A stretch of 5,276 nt of DNA, from positions 5,730 to 11,005 of the forward strand of contig JAGPKW010000006.1 of NCBI GenBank assembly GCA_018053685.1. The letters run 5' to 3'. The position numbers were made by a program, and so were the translations under genes. This document shows, one piece after another, positions 1-5,021 of this stretch; position 1 is the stretch's first letter, and each line of letters begins with the position of its first letter. The stretch comes from Patescibacteria group bacterium. Lineage in GTDB: Bacteria; Patescibacteriota; Patescibacteriia; JAGPKW01. The notes beneath the pieces are model-generated. The model was not told the origin of the DNA. It made no database searches and saw nothing but the letters and a program-made list of their open reading frames with translations.

Positions 1-197
1 CCAGGAGTTACTAATATTAAATTAGATCCTAAAGATTCTATACTTGATTCTATAGAATTTTTTGACCCTTGGCCAACGGATATCATTGCTATAACAGACC
101 CTATACCTATTACTATACCTAAAATAGTAAGAAATGATCTTACTTTATTTGACATTAATGCATAATATACTTCTCTAAATAAATATGATACTTTCAT
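1..197 (-). CDS. MacB-like ABC transporter permease, N-terminal part (cut by window edge)
   Basis: Reading down from the ATG at 197-195, 65 complete codons stay open to base 1, so only the N-terminus is present. The visible protein starts MKVSYLFREVYYALMSNKVR. The first transmembrane helix follows at about residues 21-41 and contains the LTILGIVIGIGSVIAM stretch. After it comes GQGSKNSIESSIESLGSNL, the usual start of the extracytoplasmic MacB core domain. This pattern (short cytoplasmic amphipathic segment, LxxLGIxIGIxSVI, GxG, then IxxLGSNxxxVxPG) is typical of MacB/FtsX-superfamily permeases that work with LolD-type ATPases. The start codon overlaps the TGA stop of the upstream ATPase as ATGA, the classic sign of translational coupling and a shared complex. 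The permease probably pairs with that ATPase and with the HlyD-type adaptor encoded before it. Substrate cannot be read from this fragment. Unlike MacB of Proteobacteria, ATPase and permease are separate genes here. Confidence 0.93.
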   Translation of the reverse strand, partial: MKVSYLFREVYYALMSNKVRSFLTILGIVIGIGSVIAMISVGQGSKNSIESSIESLGSNLILVTP

Positions 198-892
198 CTA
201 GTTTTTATTACTTTATCTTGTATTATAAGGCCATCTCTAATTGTTATAATTCTATCAGCATGCTCAGCAACATCTGGCTCATGTGTAATTAAGACTATTG
301 TATGTCCTTTTTCTCTATTTAGCTGCTGAAATGTTGCTAAAACTATTTCTCCAGTTTTTGTATCTAAATTACCTGTTGGTTCATCCGCTAATATAATAGA
401 CGGATTATTTACCAAAGCTCTTGCTATTGCAACTCTCTGCATTTGTCCACCCGACAATTGATTAGATAAACTATAAATCTTTGATTCATTAAGGCCAGCG
501 CTCATTATAGCTTTTTTCGCCCGTTCCTCTGCTTCATGTATATCAACATTATTATACATTAGGGGTAACATAACATTTCTTAACACTGTCGTCCTTGGCA
601 ATAAATTAAAAGCTTGAAAAACAAATCCTATTTTGTTCATCCTTATATTAGCTAAATCATCCTCCCCTAATTTCGACATATCTCTTCCATCTAAAAAATA
701 CTGACCACTAGTTGGCACATCTAATGCTCCTACAATATGCATCAATGTTGATTTACCAGATCCAGACGGTCCCATTATAGCAACAAACTCACCTTCCTGT
801 ATTGTAAATGAAACACCATTTAATGCTACTGTAGAATTGCCGTCATTAACATAAATCTTTGTTATATTTTTACATTCTATAATATTTTTCAT
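194..892 (-). CDS. ABC transporter ATP-binding protein, LolD/MacB type
   Basis: This 232-residue cytoplasmic ATPase has the full length of the LolD/MacB/YknY family and would power the permease encoded next. All nucleotide-binding motifs are visible: Walker A GPSGSGKST (41-49), Q-loop Gln93 in FVFQAFNLLP, signature LSGGQ (146-150), Walker B IILADE (166-171) with catalytic Glu171, the D-loop NLD (175-177) and the switch His204 in LITHEPD. The FNLLP segment after the Q-loop and the DEPTGNLD motif are characteristic of this subfamily. Nothing catalytic is missing, so it should be active. The ATG at 892 lies 9 bases below the adaptor stop. The preceding bases (GATAATTATACATT) give no Shine-Dalgarno match at normal spacing. 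It ends in TGA overlapping the permease ATG by 4 bases. The family includes macrolide/peptide exporters and lipoprotein release systems; the substrate is not predictable from this subunit. Confidence 0.97.
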   Translation of the reverse strand: MKNIIECKNITKIYVNDGNSTVALNGVSFTIQEGEFVAIMGPSGSGKSTLMHIVGALDVPTSGQYFLDGRDMSKLGEDDLANIRMNKIGFVFQAFNLLPRTTVLRNVMLPLMYNNVDIHEAEERAKKAIMSAGLNESKIYSLSNQLSGGQMQRVAIARALVNNPSIILADEPTGNLDTKTGEIVLATFQQLNREKGHTIVLITHEPDVAEHADRIITIRDGLIIQDKVIKTR

Positions 893-901
893 AATGTATA
901 A

Positions 902-2905
902 TTATCTACCTGGGAATCCTCCGCCTCCATTCATTTGTTGCATAAAATTCATATTTGATCTTGAGCTAGTAGATGTTGATTTTGATGAACTAGTACTAGT
1001 ATTAGAAGCACTTGTTTTTATAACAACTTTATCTCCTTCATTTAAACCATTTATTATTTCTGTATTAGTATCATCTGAAATACCAGTCTCTACATTAATT
1101 TTTGTTGGTATTAATTTTGTTATTAAAATGCCATTACTATCTGTACTTATAGAGTTGTTAAAAGTTTCAACATAACTCAAACCGTTAGAGGTTCTAATAG
1201 CTGAATTTGGAACAATTAATATATCTGATTTTGAATCAGTTATAATATCAGCGGTCACGCTCATACCTGGTTTAATTCTCTGATCTTCTATATCAAAACT
1301 AATTTTCACAGTATAAGAAACAACCCCTTGGGTTGTTGTACCTAGAGTATCAACTTCTACAACTTTACCAGTTATTGTTAAATTTTCTACAGAATCAAAT
1401 GTTAATGTTGCTTTTTGGCCAACTTTTATTTTTGGTATATCTATTTCAGTAAAAGAAATCTCTGCAATACTATGGTCACTAATAACAGTTGCCAGAATCG
1501 ATCCAGCAGAAGTTTTATCTCCAACATTAACATTTAGATTAGCAAGTTTTCCATCAAAGGGCGCTTTTATTATGTAATTTTCGTCTTTTTCATCTAGAAG
1601 ATTCTGTAAATTATCTGCTGCCTGGCTAACGGACAATTCATAAGATTTTACTTCTATAGGATCAGGTGGTGATATTAACTCTTTATATGAAGCTTCCTGT
1701 ATTTTTAAATTACTCTGAGCTGCAGCTAAATCTATTGGCTGATTCTTAATTAAATTTGCAAGGCTTGTATTTATATCATCCAAATTCTTTTTTGCTGTTA
1801 CTATACCAGATCCACCGGTTTTAGCAGATATAAGCTGAGATAAATATGAGTTTGCTGACGATGTATCTTGCTTTAATAATGTATTATATGTATTTATATT
1901 ATAATAAAGTGTCCTCTTCCTTTGGTTACTATAATCAATAAAATAATTATATAAGTTATTTAAATTTCGTGTGGCTTCTGTAATAGTTTCTGCTGTATTA
2001 ATTGCATTATCTAAAAAACTTCCTATTTCTTCTTTTGATGAGCTTTTACTTAAGTTCCTGTATCCAACAACATTTGTATCATAAATAGTCCTTGCATTTT
2101 TATATGCTAATGTTGCTTTTTTAGCTAATGTAATAAATGTATCTTTATCAGCATCAGTATCAAAAACATAAGAATTTGAAATATCCTCCCAATACTTTGG
2201 TATCTCTACATTATAAAACTGACTTAAGTCAATTAAATTTACATCCTTTGTAGGGTCACCAGTTATATCTTGAGGTAATAATTCATTTGTAAGATATAAA
2301 ACTGTCCTTAAATCATTCATTATATTGCTAAATCCCATAAAAGCTGCATCTATAGTATTTAGGGCTGATGTATATGAATTTTCTAATGCCGTTTCTGCAT
2401 TTTCTTTTGATTCAAGTGTTTGATTATATGTAGTCTGTTGAGAAATTTTCAATTTTTCTACATTATCTTTAGCGTTTTGTAGAGAACTTTGTGCTTGAGC
2501 TAGTTGTAACTCAGTTGGCCCATCAATAGCTTTTTTATAATTATTTTGTGCTGTCTCTAAATTAATCCTTGCATTTCGTATCTGCTTATCTATATCAGAT
2601 GAATCAAGAATAATCAAAACATCACCTGCCTTTACCTTGTCACCTTCCTTTGCATTGACTTGCAATACGGTAGTAGATGCAGTTGTTTTTAAATCTGACT
2701 GACTTGAAGCATTAACCTGCCCAGTGGCAGATATAGTTGATATTATTGTCCCTTTTTCAACTGTACCAATTGTATATTCTATTGCTCCGCTTGATTGGTT
2801 TCCAGATGCTCTTACTATAAAATATATACCAAAACCAAGAGTCAAAATAACTAATGGGACAATTACTTTATGTTTTGTTATTTGCTGCAAAATTTTTTTA
2901 GACAT
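902..2905 (-). CDS. HlyD/MacA-family membrane fusion (periplasmic adaptor) protein with large hairpin insertion
   Basis: This 667-residue adaptor is far longer than a typical MacA-type protein of roughly 350-450 residues. Visible parts in order: short basic cytoplasmic N-terminus; one membrane anchor (about 13-32); first lipoyl half (about 75-101, with KEGDKVKAGDVLIILD); alpha-hairpin (about 103-440); second lipoyl half (about 445-475, with IKAPFDGKLANLNVNVGD); beta-barrel (about 480-556); membrane-proximal domain (about 560-630, with IVPNSAIR); and a Ser/Thr-rich linker ending in a Gly-rich tail GGGGFPGR. The excess length is an Asn/Thr/Tyr-rich, mainly helical insertion at about 175-390 inside the hairpin. 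It would act outside the cytoplasmic membrane with the ATPase and permease encoded just downstream. The family normally joins an inner-membrane transporter to an outer-membrane channel. In a presumed CPR cell without an outer membrane that role is unclear. The ORF is uninterrupted. The start at 2905 is the only Met directly ahead of the membrane anchor, 10 bases after the upstream stop. Confidence 0.95.
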   Translation of the reverse strand: MSKKILQQITKHKVIVPLVILTLGFGIYFIVRASGNQSSGAIEYTIGTVEKGTIISTISATGQVNASSQSDLKTTASTTVLQVNAKEGDKVKAGDVLIILDSSDIDKQIRNARINLETAQNNYKKAIDGPTELQLAQAQSSLQNAKDNVEKLKISQQTTYNQTLESKENAETALENSYTSALNTIDAAFMGFSNIMNDLRTVLYLTNELLPQDITGDPTKDVNLIDLSQFYNVEIPKYWEDISNSYVFDTDADKDTFITLAKKATLAYKNARTIYDTNVVGYRNLSKSSSKEEIGSFLDNAINTAETITEATRNLNNLYNYFIDYSNQRKRTLYYNINTYNTLLKQDTSSANSYLSQLISAKTGGSGIVTAKKNLDDINTSLANLIKNQPIDLAAAQSNLKIQEASYKELISPPDPIEVKSYELSVSQAADNLQNLLDEKDENYIIKAPFDGKLANLNVNVGDKTSAGSILATVISDHSIAEISFTEIDIPKIKVGQKATLTFDSVENLTITGKVVEVDTLGTTTQGVVSYTVKISFDIEDQRIKPGMSVTADIITDSKSDILIVPNSAIRTSNGLSYVETFNNSISTDSNGILITKLIPTKINVETGISDDTNTEIINGLNEGDKVVIKTSASNTSTSSSKSTSTSSRSNMNFMQQMNGGGGFPGR

Positions 2906-2915
2906 ATTAATATCT

Positions 2916-3425
2916 TTATTTGTTTAATGGCTCTGGCATTATCCTTATTAATTTAGCTTCTATTTCTCCAGAACTATTTGGTTCTCCTATTATAACAACC
3001 TTTTGTCCAACCTTTAGATCTTGTTTCCCAACATTTTGATTAAACATTCTGATAGTTGTATTATCATCTATAATTACTATCTTTTCAGTATTGTCTATAT
3101 CTTTTATTACTAGTGATCCATCATTATTAATCATTATAATCTCTCCAGCAGACCCATTTGAGTTTATAAATCCCATATTTTGATCTTTAAATCTCTCATT
3201 AAAAGGTGGCTCCATTCCGTGCTGTAATATATTGTTATTATAATTATCTCGCCAATTATATGAAAAGTTTGCTTTTTCAAAACCTATATGGACGCCAAAA
3301 CTGAATGTAATTAATAAAATTATTAAGGATAAGATTACGCCTCCAACAATCTTAAATGCTTTTGATTTAAATACATCACTTATAATATTAATTTTTTCTG
3401 GTCCAATATCATTTTTTTCTTCCAT
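2916..3425 (-). CDS. One-TM DUF5666-like protein with extracytoplasmic OB-like domain
   Basis: This 169-residue protein has a charged cytoplasmic N-terminus, one transmembrane helix (about 25-47), a Phe/Asn-rich spacer (about 48-90) and a C-terminal all-beta domain (about 92-164). The C-terminal domain reads as GEIIMINNDGSLVIKDID, then EKIVIIDDNTTIR, then DLKVGQKVVIIGEPNSSGEI and EAKLIRIMP. This order (strand, Gly turn, strand, "T.I" motif, L-x-VGQxVVIIG, then a last strand) matches the OB-fold-like DUF5666 pattern. From memory, very similar small proteins precede adaptor/MacB-like ABC genes in Parcubacteria. No enzymatic residues are evident. The domain could bind the adaptor, a ligand or the cell wall; its role is unknown. 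It sits 4 bases after the upstream gene and 10 bases before the adaptor gene, so a shared transcript is very likely. No Shine-Dalgarno sequence precedes the ATG, only an A/T-rich stretch (AATAAATTAAAATT). Confidence 0.85.
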   Translation of the reverse strand: MEEKNDIGPEKINIISDVFKSKAFKIVGGVILSLIILLITFSFGVHIGFEKANFSYNWRDNYNNNILQHGMEPPFNERFKDQNMGFINSNGSAGEIIMINNDGSLVIKDIDNTEKIVIIDDNTTIRMFNQNVGKQDLKVGQKVVIIGEPNSSGEIEAKLIRIMPEPLNK

Positions 3426-3429
3426 AATT

Positions 3430-3858
3430 TTAATTTATTAGTTTGTAATTATTATTTTGTTTATAATTATTAAATATCTTGATAACTTGCAGAAAAACTT
3501 TTATAAAGAAGAATGACATAGCTCCTATTAATAATGATAATATTACATTAGTTATTGGTATAGTTTCAAGTAGTGAAATTATAAAATTCTTCCTATTCTG
3601 TAAAATTATATTAAAATCTGAAAAGATTAATGAAAAAAAGGATGAAAAACCTGTTTCTACTGCCTTATTTCTGATAAGAACAATAGAAAATATAAATAAA
3701 GACATAGATATTATTGTACTGATGGAAATAAACATAATTTTCCTTCTCAATATAATAAAATTCTCCTCTGCTTTTATATTTTGTATTATTCTATCAAAAA
3801 GAGTCTTACTTGGCTCTTTTTGTTTTATTCCTTTTAAAAAATCTTTATATGTTTTCAT
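3430..3858 (-). CDS. Small two-TM membrane protein, anti-sigma-like architecture, function unknown
   Basis: This 142-residue protein is first in the putative five-gene operon. Its cytoplasmic N-terminus (1-40) is charged and predicted helical, with the segment EPSKTLFDRIIQNIKAEE (15-32). Two hydrophobic segments follow at about 41-63 and 103-127, joined by a loop holding an amphipathic stretch (about 71-100). A Lys/Asn-rich tail ends the protein. The N-terminal helix followed by membrane segments resembles the layout of small membrane anti-sigma proteins. I recall similar proteins in CPR genomes between a sigma-70-family gene and a DUF5666/adaptor/ABC cluster. No zinc-binding HxxxCxxC motif is present and no sigma gene lies directly upstream here, so this role is a guess. 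The ATG at 3858 lies about 22 bases below a perfect TATAAT box and has only an A-rich leader (CCAAAAAAT) instead of a Shine-Dalgarno site. The gene is clearly real by position and spacing even though the sequence is poorly recognisable. Confidence 0.75.
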   Translation of the reverse strand: MKTYKDFLKGIKQKEPSKTLFDRIIQNIKAEENFIILRRKIMFISISTIISMSLFIFSIVLIRNKAVETGFSSFFSLIFSDFNIILQNRKNFIISLLETIPITNVILSLLIGAMSFFFIKVFLQVIKIFNNYKQNNNYKLIN

Positions 3859-3879
3859 ATTTTTTGGTTAATGATATAT

Positions 3880-3911
3880 ATTATACGAATGAAATTAACA
3901 TTTTGGTGCAA
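3880..3911 (-). promoter_or_regulatory. Putative sigma-70-type promoter of the adaptor/ABC operon
   Basis: On the minus strand a perfect -10 hexamer TATAAT lies at 3885-3880. A -35-like TTGCAC (four of six matches to TTGACA) lies at 3911-3906. The spacer is 20 bases, longer than the preferred 16-18, so the -35 contribution is uncertain; no extended -10 TGn is present. Transcription would begin near 3873, giving a 5' leader of only about 15 bases before the ATG at 3858. The site falls in the only sizeable gap of the block, just beyond the inverted repeat that ends the preceding gene. That position makes it the natural start of the downstream five-gene operon. In such AT-rich DNA a TATAAT match alone is weak evidence. 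Confidence 0.45.
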
Positions 3912-3918
3912 TAATATA

Positions 3919-3947
3919 AATATGGCATTATCTTTAAATGCCATATT
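3919..3947 (-). terminator. Perfect 11-bp inverted repeat, probable weak terminator of the Kazal-protein gene
   Basis: AATATGGCATT (3919-3929) and AATGCCATATT (3937-3947) are exact reverse complements around a 7-base loop. On the minus strand the hairpin begins 12 bases after the TAA stop of the Kazal-protein gene. The sequence that follows (TATATTATTGCACC) is U-rich but broken, so this is not a classic strong intrinsic terminator, and only three of the 11 pairs are G:C. Position between a gene end and the next promoter supports termination or 3'-end protection. Because it lies 7 bases upstream of the -35-like hexamer, it could instead be a dyad operator for the downstream operon. Confidence 0.55.
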
Positions 3948-3959
3948 ATATATTGTATA

Positions 3960-5003
3960 TTACTTATTTTTCATTTTTGGCTTAAATATACTCCTAAAAA
4001 ACTCTTTTATTCTTACAAAAATAGTTCGTTTTTTTGCTATTGGTTCTTTTACTAGATTTGTCTTTACACTTTCCTGGATTATTTCATTTTCCTTTATCAT
4101 TTGTAAATTATCTATTTTTACAACACCTGACGGCTCCAAATGGGTAGTGATTTCAACTGTATAATTATTATATCCATCACTAAATTCAAATCTTAAATTA
4201 TTATCATTAATCCAATTAATTTCTCCTATAACATACAACTGCTTACCATAGCTGCTTTCTATACCATAATTTTTTGCTATTTGTGTTATATTGTTTTTAA
4301 TATATTCTTCTATAATATTTTTATCATCATTTTTTTTATCTACTTCTTTACCATTATCTTTTACTAAATAAAACAAATCTACTTTTATACCATATGGGTT
4401 GTCTTTTGTTTTTTCTAAAACATTAGTAAAAGCAAATAAATTTGCAATATATGATACATGCCCATCCTCATATTCTACTTGAAGTAAATTTAAATTATCC
4501 TCATAAACCCAATACATGTTTGTTACATAAAACTTCCCTCCCAATACTTCATGAATCCCAAAATCATTTGATATCTTAGATATATTATCTCTTACATATT
4601 CTTCTATTCTGTTTCTATCTTCCTGCCTCATTAAACTATCTGCACAAATTCTTCTGCTAGTATTATCACTTAACAAGCATGGGTCTATTATTTGTGTTGT
4701 ACCATATCCACATTTCTGGCCATTTAGACCGCCTATACATCTGGGGATATTGCTAATACCATAGCCATCTTCACATCTACCTTTATATAAAAATTTTGCT
4801 AGCTTATTTTTTCTCATTTGGCACATGTTGCTAAATGTTTGATAAACTGGATTACATGGGGCTTTTATACACTCAATCTGAACTTCTGCACATACTGGAT
4901 CATATTCCATAGTGCAAGCACCAGTATCAATATTATCTAAATCTGATGCTTCAACTTGTATAGTAAGTAGGGAAAATAATATAAATAAAAATGCTTTTTT
5001 CAT
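3960..5003 (-). CDS. Exported Kazal-type domain protein with duplicated alpha/beta module
   Basis: This 347-residue protein starts with a clear signal peptide (KK, then AFLFILFSLLTIQ, with possible cleavage near VEA-S at 19-20). Residues 30-77 form a Kazal-like domain with six cysteines (30, 38, 45, 50, 61, 77). It includes YDPVCAE, the CIKAPCNP variant seen in many environmental bacteria, and the TFSNMC segment matching the Kazal "T-Y-x-N-x-C" core. Kazal domains are disulfide-bonded and often inhibit serine proteases, but no inhibition is shown here. A linker with four more cysteines (89, 98, 109, 120) follows. Two related modules come next, at about 131-215 and 229-304, each starting IEEY(V/I)xxNI(S/T)xI and continuing into beta strands. 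A basic C-terminal segment (about 324-347) contains FVRIKEFFRSIFKP, probably an amphipathic membrane- or wall-binding tail. All ten cysteines lie in the exported part and are even in number. The gene follows the upstream ORF by 17 bases and lacks a Shine-Dalgarno site. Confidence 0.85.
   Translation of the reverse strand: MKKAFLFILFSLLTIQVEASDLDNIDTGACTMEYDPVCAEVQIECIKAPCNPVYQTFSNMCQMRKNKLAKFLYKGRCEDGYGISNIPRCIGGLNGQKCGYGTTQIIDPCLLSDNTSRRICADSLMRQEDRNRIEEYVRDNISKISNDFGIHEVLGGKFYVTNMYWVYEDNLNLLQVEYEDGHVSYIANLFAFTNVLEKTKDNPYGIKVDLFYLVKDNGKEVDKKNDDKNIIEEYIKNNITQIAKNYGIESSYGKQLYVIGEINWINDNNLRFEFSDGYNNYTVEITTHLEPSGVVKIDNLQMIKENEIIQESVKTNLVKEPIAKKRTIFVRIKEFFRSIFKPKMKNK
4092..4613 (-). repeat. Internal duplication at protein level within the Kazal-type protein
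   Basis: Residues about 131-215 (bases 4613-4359) and 229-304 (4319-4092) align as two copies of one module. Copy 1 begins NRIEEYVRDNISKISNDFGI and copy 2 begins NIIEEYIKNNITQIAKNYGI: 10 of these 20 positions are identical and most others are conservative. Both then continue with a G-K-(F/L)-YV strand, a W(V/I)-x-DN turn, and a strand with (V/F)E(Y/F)xDG followed by a hydrophobic strand. The copies are too diverged to be seen as a DNA repeat, so the duplication is old. The fold looks alpha then beta-sheet, like small secreted ligand-binding or inhibitor modules; I do not recognise a named family. Confidence 0.75.
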
Positions 5004-5021
5004 ATAATTAATATTATTTAA

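Noticed and set aside
194..197. Possible TGA recoding (code 4 or 25) allowing fusion of ATPase and permease
   Set aside because: The TGA sits in a textbook ATGA stop/start overlap, the ATPase is already full length, reading through would shift away from the permease frame, and no complete gene here has an internal TGA.
894..1175. Plus-strand open frame of 93 codons
   Set aside because: It is antisense to the 3' end of the adaptor gene, has no initiation signal, and its Val/Leu/Ser-rich product reflects the reverse of Thr/Ser/Asn/Asp codons in the real gene.
1319..1337. Intragenic 8-bp inverted repeat AACAACCC-N3-GGGTTGTT
   Set aside because: It encodes the TTQGVV stretch of the adaptor beta-barrel, which is common in the family, and has no U-run after it. 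The symmetry is best explained by coding constraint and chance, not by a terminator.
902..2905. Possible fusion or frameshift artefact explaining the long adaptor
   Set aside because: The frame is continuous, both lipoyl halves occur once each and in the right order, and the extra residues lie inside the hairpin. An insertion in one gene fits better than a gene fusion.
2724..2927. Plus-strand open frame of 67 codons
   Set aside because: It is antisense to the membrane anchor and lipoyl start of the adaptor, whose domain match is unambiguous.
3479..3871. Plus-strand open frame of 130 codons
   Set aside because: It mirrors the two-TM gene on the minus strand. Its length follows from AT-rich composition, and the minus-strand gene fits the operon spacing while this frame has no partner.
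3871..4164. Plus-strand open frame of 97 codons across the intergenic gap
   Set aside because: It runs through the inverted repeat and the 3' end of the Kazal-type gene, with no ribosome site and no recognisable product. The hydrophobic look comes from antisense Lys/Asn codons.
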